Shown one piece after another: positions 17,495 to 27,360 of a stretch of DNA of 64,000 bases. The stretch covers positions 1 to 64,000 of the forward strand of contig NZ_JAQWOO010000001.1 of assembly GCF_029245835.1 (NCBI RefSeq), written 5' to 3'. Made by a program: the position numbers and the translations under genes. The notes under the pieces are model-generated. The model saw only the letters and a list, made by a program, of their open reading frames with translations, was not told where the DNA came from and did no database searches. This DNA is from Algibacter sp. Lineage in GTDB: Bacteria > Bacteroidota > Bacteroidia > Flavobacteriales > Flavobacteriaceae. Position 1 is the stretch's first letter. The number at the start of each line of letters is the position of its first letter.

Positions 17495-18397
17495 ATGTTA
17501 AAAATTGCTTATCACGATATTTATAAACATCCATTACCAGAAGGCCATCGTTTCCCGATGCTTAAATACGAGTTGTTGCCACAGCAATTATTGCACGAAG
17601 GTACCTGTGCTCCAGATAATTTTTTCGAACCACATATTCCAGAAGACACCCATATTTTAAGAGTACATACTGAAGCGTATTATAAAGATTTAAAAAATAT
17701 AACACTAGATGCTAGAGCAGCCAGAAAAATAGGTTTTCCACTAAGTGAGAAATTAGTAAAGCGTGAAGTTATAATAGCAGATGGAACTATAAAAGCTAGC
17801 GAATTTGCATTAAAATATGGGGTTGCTATGAATATTGCTGGAGGGACACACCACGCCTATTCTAATAGAGGTGAAGCCTTTTGTTTATTAAACGATCAAG
17901 CTATTGGTGCGCGTTACCTTTTCAATAAAGGATTATCTAAAAAAGTATTGATTGTAGACTTAGACGTCCATCAAGGAAACGGAACCGCAGAAATTTTTAA
18001 AAACGATAATAAAGTCTTTACATTTTCCATGCACGGAAAAGGAAATTATCCATTTAAAAAAGAGCAAAGTGATTTGGATATTGCTTTAGAAAATAACACC
18101 GATGATGATGCGTATTTATGTATTTTAAAAGAAACACTCACTAAACTTATTGAAGCGCAAAACCCCGATTTTATATATTATTTATGCGGTGTAGATGTTT
18201 TAGCTTCTGATAAACTTGGAAAGCTAGGAATGACTCTTGAAGGTTGTAAAGCGCGCGATCGTTTTGTGTTACAAACCTGTAAAAACAAGCAGTTGCCTGT
18301 TATGTGTTCTATGGGTGGTGGGTATTCTCCAGATATTAAAATTATTATAGAAGCGCATGCCAATACGTTTCGTTTGGCTCAGGAGATATTTTTTTAA
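17495..18397 (+). CDS. Histone deacetylase-family amidohydrolase
   Basis: A 300-aa zinc-dependent deacetylase of the arginase/HDAC fold. Catalytic and metal residues lie in AGGTHHAYSNRGEAFC (the HH pair) and VLIVDLDVHQGNGTAEIF (the DxDxH metal motif), with GVDVLASDKLGKLGMT supplying a further Asp. Bacterial members act on acetylpolyamines, acetoin-related acetyl groups or unknown amides; the substrate cannot be chosen here. It follows tex by 65 bp and ends at a strong hairpin terminator. Confidence 0.88.
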   Translation: MLKIAYHDIYKHPLPEGHRFPMLKYELLPQQLLHEGTCAPDNFFEPHIPEDTHILRVHTEAYYKDLKNITLDARAARKIGFPLSEKLVKREVIIADGTIKASEFALKYGVAMNIAGGTHHAYSNRGEAFCLLNDQAIGARYLFNKGLSKKVLIVDLDVHQGNGTAEIFKNDNKVFTFSMHGKGNYPFKKEQSDLDIALENNTDDDAYLCILKETLTKLIEAQNPDFIYYLCGVDVLASDKLGKLGMTLEGCKARDRFVLQTCKNKQLPVMCSMGGGYSPDIKIIIEAHANTFRLAQEIFF

Positions 18398-18400
18398 GAC

Positions 18401-18444
18401 AATCAAAAAGTGGGTAAATAAAATATTTACCCTCTTTTTGATTT
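18401..18444 (+). terminator. Hairpin terminator
   Basis: AATCAAAAAGTGGGTAAATA pairs with TATTTACCCTCTTTTTGATT with one mismatch around a short loop, immediately after the deacetylase stop. Confidence 0.75.
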
Positions 18445-18517
18445 CTAGAAATTAAGTTATTTAGACCTCTAAGATTTTATATTTAACTTAAAGTATGTCA
18501 AATAGAAGTCGCACTAA

Positions 18518-19876
18518 TTATTCTTTTGTTTTTTTATTAAATGTATAGCTTACACCAAATTGAATCATTGATGTTGTCATTTCATAAGATACACTAGATC
18601 CAGGAATAGCTCCTAAAGTATTACTTGCGGAAATTTGTCTTGGATCTAATATTTGACCTTCTGTCGCACCATTACTATCACCATAATGATAAACAGCATC
18701 GATGTTCCAAGTATCGTTTATTTCATAACTTAAACCAAATTGGTAAGCATTTTTAATGACTGCTGTAGCAGGAATATTGAAAAATGTCAGGTTTTCTGGA
18801 ATTGGGTTAGAACTATAAGTATAACCAAAACGTAATGGTAATTTATTAATTCCTTTATACTGAATACCTGCAGATAAAATAGAGATATTTTCCCAACCAA
18901 ATCCAGCAACTGATGCTGTTGGCGTCCATCCAGTTTCAGAGAAACCGTCTGTATTTTCATAATCTACTCTTCTAAAATCAAACGCTAAATCAACATCTCC
19001 TTCGGAATACCCTAACCCAACAGAAAAAATTGCTGGATAATCCATTTGGAATTTGTTTTTAGCCGAAGAACCGTCAGGATACGTATTATCAAATTCAAAT
19101 TCACTAAACTTTTGAGCCGTTTTGTACGAAGCTCCAAGTTTTAAACCAAAGCCTGAATCATAAAACAACCCAAATTGGGCACCAAAACCTATAGCTGTAG
19201 CTTTATCTGTTGTTGGGTAGCCAGAGGCATTTGGATTAGCCGTTGGATTAGGAGCTAACTCTAAAGCGGCATAGTTTACATTTGGTTGTATCCCGATAGA
19301 GAATTTATCTGAAACCTCATAAGCATAAGATAAACCAATTTGTAACAACATATAATCTGATTCTATACGTCCAAAACCACCAGCATTTTGTGGAAAGTTA
19401 ATGGGGTTGGAATTTTCAGCAGGGTTGTAATTAGGGTTAAAATTAACCATTAAATCTTGTGGATAATTTGTGTTTTCTGGAAACGTTACACCGAATCCAC
19501 TAATACCAAAAGCAGATACACCAAAAGTATGTTTGCTGCCTTCTTTACCCCAAACCATGGCTAAAGCAGGCAAAGGTGATATCCCTCTATCATCTTCAGT
19601 ATTCCCACCAAAAGGACCCATTGGTGTTGGAACTGTAGAAAATAATTCAGGTGATGAAAAGAATAAACCAACATCCAGTTTGATAATTTTACTATCAAAA
19701 GTTGAGAGTGTAGCAGGATTCCATTGCATAGCTCCAGAAATATCAAGAGGTTGCGCCGTTGCAGCTCCACCCATAGACATGTTTACGGCGCCAACGCCTT
19801 GCATAATATGACCTGCCTGGGATAAAACTGATACGGAGAATAGTAAAAATAACGAACGTAAAATGGTAGTTTTCAT
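18518..19876 (-). CDS. OmpP1/FadL-family outer-membrane transporter
   Basis: A 452-aa outer-membrane beta-barrel that lets long-chain fatty acids or other hydrophobic compounds cross. The signal peptide (LRSLFLLFSVSVLSQAG) is followed by the FadL hatch-like N-terminus (GVGAVNMSMGGAATAQPLDISGAMQWNPA). The rest is alternating amphipathic strands ending in an aromatic strand (SMIQFGVSYTFNKK). Size is as expected. The long upstream region (19877-20209) carries a perfect 15-bp hairpin. The enoyl-CoA hydratase and desaturase elsewhere in the window fit a fatty-acid-using cell, though they are not linked to it. Confidence 0.9.
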   Translation of the reverse strand: MKTTILRSLFLLFSVSVLSQAGHIMQGVGAVNMSMGGAATAQPLDISGAMQWNPATLSTFDSKIIKLDVGLFFSSPELFSTVPTPMGPFGGNTEDDRGISPLPALAMVWGKEGSKHTFGVSAFGISGFGVTFPENTNYPQDLMVNFNPNYNPAENSNPINFPQNAGGFGRIESDYMLLQIGLSYAYEVSDKFSIGIQPNVNYAALELAPNPTANPNASGYPTTDKATAIGFGAQFGLFYDSGFGLKLGASYKTAQKFSEFEFDNTYPDGSSAKNKFQMDYPAIFSVGLGYSEGDVDLAFDFRRVDYENTDGFSETGWTPTASVAGFGWENISILSAGIQYKGINKLPLRFGYTYSSNPIPENLTFFNIPATAVIKNAYQFGLSYEINDTWNIDAVYHYGDSNGATEGQILDPRQISASNTLGAIPGSSVSYEMTTSMIQFGVSYTFNKKTKE

Positions 19877-20013
19877 AACTAAGTTATTTAGAAGAATTCA
19901 GAAAATATTTTTAGAGTTGAATTCTTATAGTTAATAATTGATTGGTAAAATTACTTTGAGAATATGCTCTTATCTATGACTTTTGTCACGTATTGATTCT
20001 TTTTTTTAAAAGC

Positions 20014-20047
20014 AACCCCTTGTGTAACAAAGGTTACACAAGGGGTT
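20014..20047. repeat. Perfect 15-bp inverted repeat upstream of the FadL gene
   Basis: AACCCCTTGTGTAAC, AAAG, GTTACACAAGGGGTT. It lies about 140 bp upstream of the FadL start, between two minus-strand genes. The T tract on the minus side is only four bases, so it is either a second terminator for the TerB gene or a structural or regulatory site. Confidence 0.6.
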
Positions 20048-20152
20048 TGTGATGCATTTTGTCATAATTTGATGATTGCCTCGTAATTAATTTTACAAAG
20101 TAATTATAATAAAAAATAAATAGGATTGTAATTACATTCTAAAGCAAAAAAC

Positions 20153-20181
20153 AATGCGAACTAGTTCAATTAGTTCGCATT
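20153..20181 (-). terminator. Terminator of TerB gene
   Basis: AATGCGAACTA, 7-nt loop, TAGTTCGCATT; on the minus strand it is followed by GTTTTTTGC. It begins 29 bp past the stop of the TerB gene. Confidence 0.7.
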
Positions 20182-20209
20182 TTTAATATCATAATATTTG
20201 ATAGAAAAC

Positions 20210-20641
20210 CTATCTATTCATGTTTCTTATTTGATCCACAAAAAGATCTAAATCAGCACCATTATGTACTAATGTCATCGCCTTATCAATAATGTATTTT
20301 ACATTAACCGCATGGAAACCAAGTCCTACAGCAATCTTTTTCAAAAGCGAATGTTCAGGGTCTCCTTTAATCGTATCCACATGCACCATACGCACTAAAT
20401 CGTACAAACGCTCTAAACGCAAATCGTAAGATACTGGCGGATTAATCGGGTGCGAATTATAACTCTTCAAAATAGCCTTATAATCATCCTCACCTATCTC
20501 TAAACGCTGTGCCAAACGGTCTAAAAAGGCTTGCTCTTCAGATGTAATTATACCATCATCCATAGCCACACGAACAATTGCAGCAAAATGGCTCTCATTA
20601 CGCTTTTTAAACCCACTATCAAATAAATTCGAAAACGACAT
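20210..20641 (-). CDS. TerB-family protein
   Basis: A 143-aa all-helical protein with the TerB/tellurite-resistance-like pattern: acidic metal-binding-type loop VRVAMDDGIITSEEQAFLDR, then ERLYDLVRMVHVDTIKGD and a C-terminal helix. It has no signal peptide or membrane segment. Roles in stress response have been proposed for the family, but the function here is unknown. It is divergent from mfd and has its own terminator. Confidence 0.8.
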   Translation of the reverse strand: MSFSNLFDSGFKKRNESHFAAIVRVAMDDGIITSEEQAFLDRLAQRLEIGEDDYKAILKSYNSHPINPPVSYDLRLERLYDLVRMVHVDTIKGDPEHSLLKKIAVGLGFHAVNVKYIIDKAMTLVHNGADLDLFVDQIRNMNR

Positions 20642-20709
20642 ATACTTTTTTTTAGTGCTGCAAACCTACATATTTTTTTTAAGATTTTAAATTGAAATTT
20701 TAATTTTTT

Positions 20710-20791
20710 GGGCGTTACCCAAGGGTCGGGCTTTCACTACTCGCTCCCTCCTGCGTCGGGGAGCTCAAACATGCCGTTCAATCCCTAACGC
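20710..20791. repeat. Dispersed structured repeat, family B (variant)
   Basis: Begins GGGCGTTACCCAAGGGTCGGG and ends CAATCCCTAACGC, with a different core from the 8981 copy. It lies between the divergent TerB and mfd genes. No coding frame is plausible here. Confidence 0.55.
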
Positions 20792-20904
20792 GAGCGCAGA
20801 ACACCTTTCAAAAATCAGAACAAACAATTGTGAATTTTCTAGAAAAAACAAGACAAGCCCTAGCTAAACTATAAAATAAGAAATGGTATAATAATCCGAA
20901 ACCG

Positions 20905-20912
20905 TATATTTG
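20905..20912 (+). promoter_or_regulatory. -7 box of mfd
   Basis: TATATTTG matches TAnnTTTG, 19 bp before the GTG start of mfd. Confidence 0.5.
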
Positions 20913-20931
20913 CAAATCAAAACAAAATTAG

Positions 20932-23900
20932 GTGAGTAAAAACAGTATCTCTCAAACCTATTTACAGACTTTGCAAACGCAGAATCTGCAAAATGCTATT
21001 ACCCAAACTCAAAGTAAAACACATTTAAAAGGACTTGTAGGGTCTTCGTTTTCCTTTGTTATTTCAAGTGTTTTTAAAGCAACCGAAAAGCCTTTTTTGT
21101 TAGTTTTTAACGATAAAGAAGAAGCTGCACATTATCTAAACGATTTAGAACAATTATTAAATGATAAAGATGTGCTCTTCTATCCAGGAAGTTACAGACG
21201 GCCATACGAAATTGAAGAAACAGATAATGCCAATGTGCTCTTACGTGCCGAGGTTTTAAACCGCATCAACTCGCAAAAAAAACCAGCCATAATTGTTACC
21301 TATCCAGATGCGCTTTTTGAGCAGGTAGTTACTAGAAAAGAGTTAGAGCGCCATACACTTAAAGTTGGTGTAAATGATAAACTGTCTATTGATTTTGTAA
21401 ACGAAATGTTATTTGAATACAAATTTAAACGTGTCGATTTTGTTACCGAACCTGGAGAGTTTTCAGTACGTGGTGGAATTGTAGATGTCTTTTCATTTTC
21501 GCATGATGAGCCTTATCGTATCGAATTCTTTGGTGATGAAGTCGACAGCATCAGAACGTTTGATGTGGAAACCCAATTATCCATCGAACAAATAAAAAAA
21601 ATCAACATTATTCCCAATGTTGCGAATAAACTTTTAGAAGAAAGCCGACAAAGTTTCCTGAAATATATTGCACAAAAAACAGTAATCTGTTTAAAAAATG
21701 CAGACTTAATATTTTCTCGAATAGACGATTTTTATGGCAAATCAGAAGAAGCTTTTAAAACACTTTCACAAGATATAAAGCACGCCGAACCTCACGAATT
21801 ATTTTGTGATTCAGCATTGCTAAAAAAACAACTACTAGATCTTACCATTATTGAATTTGGTAGTACGTCTGTTTTTAATGCTAACGACATTGCGGGTAAA
21901 ACGTCGCAGTCTGTTTCATTGGAAGAAGTCACATTCAACACCACACCACAACCCGCTTTCAATAAACAATTCAATCTGTTAATAGAAGATTTAAATACCA
22001 ATCACGAAAACGGATATAAAAATTATATTGCTTGTGTTAGCGAGCAGCAAGCCAAACGGTTTCATGATATTTTTGACGACTCTCATCTTGATGTAAAAGG
22101 ATATCAAACTATTATTTTATCCTTGCATCAAGGTTTTATAGATCACGACGCCAAAATAGTATGTTATACAGATCATCAAATATTTGAGCGTTATCATAAA
22201 TTTCATCTTAAAAATGGCTACGCAAAAAAGCAGGCCATTACACTAAAAGAGCTCACCAATTTAGATATTGGCGATTACGTCACACACATCGATCATGGTA
22301 TTGGGCGTTTCGGCGGACTCCAAAAAATAGATGTTGAAGGCAAAAAACAAGAGGCTATTAAATTGGTTTATGGCGAGCGCGATGTGTTATATTTAAGCAT
22401 TCATTCGTTACATAAAATCACAAAGTTTAATGGTAAAGACGGCAAACCACCCAAAATTTACAAATTGGGTAGTAATGCTTGGAAAACCCTAAAACAAAAA
22501 ACGAAAGCACGTGTAAAACATGTAGCTTTTAACTTAATAAAATTGTACGCCAAACGTAAAACCAAAAAAGGCTATCAGTACAATCCAGATAGTTACATGC
22601 AACACGAGTTAGAAGCGTCTTTTATTTACGAAGATACCCCAGACCAAAGTACGGCAACTGCGGATATTAAAGTGGATATGGAAAGCGAACGCCCTATGGA
22701 TCGATTGATTTGTGGCGATGTTGGGTTTGGTAAAACCGAAGTTGCTATTCGTGCCGCGTTTAAGGCGGTAGATAACGGCAAACAAGTTGCAGTTTTAGTA
22801 CCAACTACTATTTTGGCTTATCAACACTCTAGAACCTTTAGAGCGCGTTTAAAAGACTTCCCGGTTACTGTAGATTATGTTAACCGATTTAGAACTGCTA
22901 AAGAAAAACGAGAAACTTTAGAGGCCTTAGAACAGGGTAAAGTCGATATCATAATTGGAACACATCAATTAGTAAATAAAAATGTAAAGTTTAAAGATTT
23001 AGGATTATTAATTGTTGATGAAGAGCAAAAATTCGGTGTCGCTGTAAAAGAAAAATTAAAGACTTTAAAGGATAATGTAGATGTATTAACCTTAACCGCA
23101 ACGCCAATTCCAAGAACGCTTCAGTTTAGTTTAATGGCAGCACGAGATATGTCTGTAATTACTACGCCACCTCCAAATCGTTATCCAATTGAAAGCAATG
23201 TAATCCGTTTTAATGAAGAAACTATTCGTGATGCTGTGAGTTATGAAATTCAGCGTGGCGGTCAAATATTCTTCATTCATAATCGCATTGAAAATATTAA
23301 AGAAGTAGCAGGCATGTTACAACGTTTAGTCCCCGATGCTAAAATAGGTATTGGTCACGGACAAATGGATGGAAAAAAATTAGAACAACTTATGCTGGCG
23401 TTTATGGATGGTGCTTTTGATGTTTTGGTGAGCACTACTATTGTGGAAAGCGGACTCGATGTTCCAAACGCCAACACTATTTTTATAAATAATGCCAATA
23501 ATTTTGGGTTAAGTGATTTGCACCAAATGCGAGGACGCGTAGGGCGAAGCAATAAGAAAGCATTTTGTTATTTCATCACACCAGAATATTCAGCCATGAC
23601 AGATGATGCTCGAAAACGTATTACAGCGTTAGAGCAATTTACAGAGTTAGGAAGTGGTTTTAACATAGCCATGAAAGATTTAGAAATACGAGGTGCGGGC
23701 GATTTATTAGGTGGCGAGCAAAGTGGATTCATCAACGAAATCGGGTTTGATACCTATCAAAAAATCCTAAATGAAGCCATAGAAGAACTTAAAGAAAATG
23801 AGTTTAAAGATTTGTATGATGAGGATGAAGCCGATAAGGTTTTTGTTAAAGACGTCACGATTGATACCGATTTTGAGTTGTTGTTCCCAGACAGTTATGT

Positions 23901-24309
23901 AAATAATATTGCAGAACGCCTAAAGTTATACACAGCACTAAACAATATAAAAACGGAAGAAGAATTGCATACCTTTGAAAAGGCACTAACTGACCGTTTT
24001 GGAGAATTGCCAGAACAAGTGACCGATTTATTAAATAGTGTCCAAATAAAGTGGTTAGCTACCAAAATTGGATTCGAAAAAATAATTATGAAAAAGGGTA
24101 AACTGATTGGCTATTTTATAAATGACCAACAAAGTAGATTTTATAAAAGTGCTCATTTTACTAAGGTTTTACAATTTGTTCAAACACATCCTCAATCTTG
24201 TAAAATGAAAGAGAAACAAACACGAACAGGTTTACGTTTAATGCTAAGCTTTGAACACATAAAAACCGTTAAACAAGCTCTAGAAGCTTTAAAACCTATT
24301 GTGGCTTGA
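20932..24309 (+). CDS. mfd: Transcription-repair coupling factor
   Basis: A 1125-aa DNA translocase that removes RNA polymerase stalled at lesions and recruits UvrA. The N-terminal UvrB-like module shows PGSYRRPYEIEETDN and FVTEPGEFSVRGGIVDVFSF. The RNAP-interaction domain begins at DIGDYVTHIDHGIGRFGG (about residue 445). The RecG-type motor has Walker A GDVGFGKTEVA, DEEQ in VDEEQKFGV, TATPIPRTLQ and QMRGRVGRS. The C-terminal TRCF domain is complete (RLKLYTALNNIKTEEEL). It starts at GTG, and the promoter box 19 bp upstream supports that start. Confidence 0.96.
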   Translation: MSKNSISQTYLQTLQTQNLQNAITQTQSKTHLKGLVGSSFSFVISSVFKATEKPFLLVFNDKEEAAHYLNDLEQLLNDKDVLFYPGSYRRPYEIEETDNANVLLRAEVLNRINSQKKPAIIVTYPDALFEQVVTRKELERHTLKVGVNDKLSIDFVNEMLFEYKFKRVDFVTEPGEFSVRGGIVDVFSFSHDEPYRIEFFGDEVDSIRTFDVETQLSIEQIKKINIIPNVANKLLEESRQSFLKYIAQKTVICLKNADLIFSRIDDFYGKSEEAFKTLSQDIKHAEPHELFCDSALLKKQLLDLTIIEFGSTSVFNANDIAGKTSQSVSLEEVTFNTTPQPAFNKQFNLLIEDLNTNHENGYKNYIACVSEQQAKRFHDIFDDSHLDVKGYQTIILSLHQGFIDHDAKIVCYTDHQIFERYHKFHLKNGYAKKQAITLKELTNLDIGDYVTHIDHGIGRFGGLQKIDVEGKKQEAIKLVYGERDVLYLSIHSLHKITKFNGKDGKPPKIYKLGSNAWKTLKQKTKARVKHVAFNLIKLYAKRKTKKGYQYNPDSYMQHELEASFIYEDTPDQSTATADIKVDMESERPMDRLICGDVGFGKTEVAIRAAFKAVDNGKQVAVLVPTTILAYQHSRTFRARLKDFPVTVDYVNRFRTAKEKRETLEALEQGKVDIIIGTHQLVNKNVKFKDLGLLIVDEEQKFGVAVKEKLKTLKDNVDVLTLTATPIPRTLQFSLMAARDMSVITTPPPNRYPIESNVIRFNEETIRDAVSYEIQRGGQIFFIHNRIENIKEVAGMLQRLVPDAKIGIGHGQMDGKKLEQLMLAFMDGAFDVLVSTTIVESGLDVPNANTIFINNANNFGLSDLHQMRGRVGRSNKKAFCYFITPEYSAMTDDARKRITALEQFTELGSGFNIAMKDLEIRGAGDLLGGEQSGFINEIGFDTYQKILNEAIEELKENEFKDLYDEDEADKVFVKDVTIDTDFELLFPDSYVNNIAERLKLYTALNNIKTEEELHTFEKALTDRFGELPEQVTDLLNSVQIKWLATKIGFEKIIMKKGKLIGYFINDQQSRFYKSAHFTKVLQFVQTHPQSCKMKEKQTRTGLRLMLSFEHIKTVKQALEALKPIVA

Positions 24310-24344
24310 TTATTGATTTTTAATTTGAAAATGATTTTATATAA

Positions 24345-25679
24345 ATGAAACGTTTATTTGTTATAACACTTTTACTTCCTACCATACTTTTAGCACAACA
24401 TACTATTAAGGGTGTATTTTCGCCGGCAGAAGAATATAATTTTGCCTTATTGTATAAAGTAAATCCTACCATCTCTGATTATGTTACAAATGCGGAAATA
24501 CAAGAAGATGGAAGTTTTGAGTTTAAGCTGGACTCCACAAACACCAAAGGCATGTATCGTTTAGTTTATGCAGTACCTCAAGAAGATTATAATTTTGATA
24601 TTATTTATAATGGAAAAGAAGATATTGAACTCGCTTTTAATTCTGAAACAGGTGTAGCGTTTCAGAAATCGACTGAAAATAAATTGATAACGTCTTACAC
24701 GAATAGTATGTCTATGGTTACCCAAAGTATTGGTAACTATTTTAGTCAGGAGAGTAAGGATACCATAGCTTTGAAAGCTATTTTTAAAACACAAAGAGAA
24801 ACCCAAGCAAATTTTGAAAAGGCAGCAAAAAACACAAGAGCATTAGCTTTCATTAAGGCCAATAAACCCTACATACCAAAACATATTGAAGGCGTAAATA
24901 AGTATATCAACAATTTAAGAAATCATTATTTTGATCATGTTGATTTTAATAATCAGACACTTCAGAGTTCTAATTTTCTAGAAGAGCGCATGCTGAATTA
25001 TGTTTTTGGAATGTCTTCTGAGACTAAAGATGAACAATCAAGCTACATAGAGAATATTAATGTGGTTTATGGTCATATGCAATCTGCTCCAAAAGAAGTT
25101 AAGCGCATATTATTATTTGATTTATGGCAACAAATGTCTGATTTAGGACATGAATCTGTAGCAAATTACATTGCTGAAACCTATTTAATGGATATTGCCG
25201 TAGCACTTAACGATCAAGAGCTTTTGCAATCATTAATATTGTATCAAAACCTTTCAAAAGGAACTGTTGCTCCAGATTTTGAAGTTGAAATTAAAGAGAA
25301 AGATAAGCTAGTTACAAAAAAAATGAGCGCTTTAAAAGGTGCTGAAAATTATGTTATTGTTTTTTGGAGTAGCACATGTCCACATTGTTTAGATGAAGTG
25401 CCACAACTACAAACATTCGTAAAGTTGTTAGGAGAAGATAAAGTACAAGTGGTCGCTATTGGTTTAGAAGACGAACCTTATGGATGGAAAAACTTAACCT
25501 ATGATTACCCTAATTTTATACATGTTTATGGCGAAGGAAAATGGGATAATGAGATTGGTAATGCTTATGGCGTCAGTTCAACACCAGCGTATTTTATTTT
25601 AGATAAGGATAAAAAAATCGTTTCAAAACCTATAAACTTTGATGTTTTGAAACAGTATTTTAAAACAGAAGAGGAATAG
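24345..25679 (+). CDS. TlpA-like thioredoxin-fold protein, periplasmic
   Basis: A 444-aa protein with an N-terminal signal peptide (LFVITLLLPTILLAQ), a beta-rich DUF4369-like region (residues about 20-130), a helical middle, and a C-terminal AhpC/TSA/TlpA domain with a CxxC redox site (WSSTCPHCLDEVPQL), then VVAIGLEDEPYGW and a cis-Pro motif (SSTPAYFIL). It is likely a periplasmic or membrane-associated thiol-disulfide oxidoreductase of the Bacteroidetes ResA/TlpA type. It starts 35 bp after mfd. The partner protein is unknown. Confidence 0.87.
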   Translation: MKRLFVITLLLPTILLAQHTIKGVFSPAEEYNFALLYKVNPTISDYVTNAEIQEDGSFEFKLDSTNTKGMYRLVYAVPQEDYNFDIIYNGKEDIELAFNSETGVAFQKSTENKLITSYTNSMSMVTQSIGNYFSQESKDTIALKAIFKTQRETQANFEKAAKNTRALAFIKANKPYIPKHIEGVNKYINNLRNHYFDHVDFNNQTLQSSNFLEERMLNYVFGMSSETKDEQSSYIENINVVYGHMQSAPKEVKRILLFDLWQQMSDLGHESVANYIAETYLMDIAVALNDQELLQSLILYQNLSKGTVAPDFEVEIKEKDKLVTKKMSALKGAENYVIVFWSSTCPHCLDEVPQLQTFVKLLGEDKVQVVAIGLEDEPYGWKNLTYDYPNFIHVYGEGKWDNEIGNAYGVSSTPAYFILDKDKKIVSKPINFDVLKQYFKTEEE

Positions 25680-25682
25680 TTT

Positions 25683-26042
25683 TTAGAAATGATAAAAAGC
25701 GTTCTCTAAATGCTCAATATTAAAGCCTTTACCTTCTTTAACAATCGCTATAATATCAAAACGGACTTCAACATCTAAATCATTTACCGTTACATATTCA
25801 TCCACTGCTTTTACTAAACGTTGAATCTGTTTGGGTTTTACAAAATCTTGTGGATCTCCAAAATCTGTAGTCGAACGTGTTTTTACTTCAACAATAGCTA
25901 GAATCTTATCTTTTTGGGCAATAATATCTACTTCTGCCTTATCAAATCGGTAATTGCGTTCAATGATTTTATAGTTATGTTTCAGAAGAAAATCAACTGC
26001 GAGTTGCTCACCTTTTTTACCGAGTTCGTTGTGTTTTGCCAT
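25683..26042 (-). CDS. YraN/UPF0102 endonuclease-like protein
   Basis: A 119-aa protein with the restriction-endonuclease-like fold of UPF0102: HNELGKKGEQLAVDFLLKHNY, ERNYRFDKAEVDIIA and VEVKTRSTTDFGDP, which carries the D-EVK catalytic-type residues. The family is widespread and thought to be a Holliday-junction-like nuclease, but its cellular job is not settled. It is convergent with the thioredoxin gene, 3 bp apart. Confidence 0.9.
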   Translation of the reverse strand: MAKHNELGKKGEQLAVDFLLKHNYKIIERNYRFDKAEVDIIAQKDKILAIVEVKTRSTTDFGDPQDFVKPKQIQRLVKAVDEYVTVNDLDVEVRFDIIAIVKEGKGFNIEHLENAFYHF

Positions 26043-26065
26043 AATGCTAAAATAAAAAAGTTTAT

Positions 26066-26198
26066 TGTTATTCAGAAGGAGGCACGATTGAAGAATCTTA
26101 AAGTGTCATCATTTAAAAAAGATATATACTTTTTTTTTGTACTCAAAATTTAATACTTTTTTTATAAAGTAGATTCTTCGCTATACTCTGAATGACAC
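26066..26198. repeat. Dispersed palindromic repeat, family A (diverged)
   Basis: TGTTATTCAGAAGGAGGCACG...GAAGAATCT at one end and AGATTCTTCGCTATACTCTGAATGACAC at the other are inverted relatives. It fills the gap between yraN and the permease gene. Confidence 0.6.
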
Positions 26199-26199
26199 A

Positions 26200-27360
26200 T
26201 TACCCTCTAAACAAAAAGAAATCATCTTTCATATGTTCAATTTGAGCATCTTCATTCGTAATAATATAATCTATAGCTTGAGACGTGAAATCTTCACCCT
26301 TTTCAGTTAAAGACACAATATTTTTATCAAACTGAATCATATTGTTTTTTAAGGCTAAATCTAAAACAGTTTTGGAGCGTACTTTTTGCCAATTGATATG
26401 TTCGTTGAGGTGATTGACATGGCGCTCACGTTCTTCTGTATGATTTTTTAAATGCAATAAAAAGGTTAATAAAGAAACTTCTGTACGTTGTTGTTTTTCG
26501 CGATACATGACAGCGATAATGCCTTTGCTTGGGGCAAATAAGTAAACTGCTAAAAATAGTAAACCCAACATGGTGGTTATAGATCCGGCTATTGAAGCAT
26601 CTAGCCAGTGAGCCAACCAATAGCCCGAAATAGCACTAAAAACACCAAAACAAATGGCGTAAATAAGCATACGCTTTAGTTCGTTGGTCAATAAATAAGC
26701 TGTAGCTGCTGGCGCAATCATAAGCGCAACAACTAAAATAGCACCTACGGCATCAAAAGCGCCAACAGTGGTTATAGATGAAACCGTCATCAATCCATAA
26801 TGTATTATGGCTGGTGAGAATCCTAGTGAAGCTGCTAAACCAGCATCGAATGTGCTTATTTTTAATTCTTTGAAGAATGCAAATAATAAACCTAAAGTAA
26901 TAATTAAAATACTTCCAATAATCCATAGTGATTTTGGACCTAAATCAACTCCAGAAATGATAAGTCTATCAAAAGGAGCAAAAGCCAATTCGCCTAATAA
27001 TACCGCATCTACATCTAAATGGACATCATTCGCATTTTTAGCAATCATGATCACACCAATACTAAACAAAATAGGGAATACTAATCCAATAGCGGTATCT
27101 TCTTTAACTAAGCCTGTTTTTTGAATGTACTCAACTAAAACAACGGTAATAATTCCTGTAAGGGCTGCAAGTAGTATAAGTAGCGGCGAGTTTAAATCTT
27201 GTGTGATAAAAAATCCAATAACAATACCCGGTAAAATAGAATGACTAATAGCATCGCTAATCATGGCCATTTTTCTGAGTACTAAGAATGTCCCAGGAAT
27301 AGCGCAGGCTATAGCAACTAAGCTTGCAATTAATTGTATTTCAATTTGTGCGCTACTCAT
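26200..27360 (-). CDS. Metal ABC transporter permease 2 with C-terminal winged-helix domain
   Basis: An inner-membrane permease of the ZnuB/MntB/TroCD family. About eight to nine hydrophobic segments include ISDAISHSILPGIVIGF and VGAFDAVGAILVVALMIAPAATA, both family signatures. After about residue 290 comes a soluble tail (TFLLHLKNHTEERERHVNHL...SLTEKGEDF) resembling the winged helix of DtxR-type regulators. It overlaps the preceding permease stop by 8 bp. With its partner it forms the channel for Mn, Zn or Fe. Confidence 0.88.
   Translation of the reverse strand: MSSAQIEIQLIASLVAIACAIPGTFLVLRKMAMISDAISHSILPGIVIGFFITQDLNSPLLILLAALTGIITVVLVEYIQKTGLVKEDTAIGLVFPILFSIGVIMIAKNANDVHLDVDAVLLGELAFAPFDRLIISGVDLGPKSLWIIGSILIITLGLLFAFFKELKISTFDAGLAASLGFSPAIIHYGLMTVSSITTVGAFDAVGAILVVALMIAPAATAYLLTNELKRMLIYAICFGVFSAISGYWLAHWLDASIAGSITTMLGLLFLAVYLFAPSKGIIAVMYREKQQRTEVSLLTFLLHLKNHTEERERHVNHLNEHINWQKVRSKTVLDLALKNNMIQFDKNIVSLTEKGEDFTSQAIDYIITNEDAQIEHMKDDFFLFRG

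Noticed and set aside
20014-20047. Hairpin as a riboswitch for the FadL gene
   Set aside because: A single simple stem without conserved multi-helix structure; its place about 140 bp upstream is equally explained by a second terminator.
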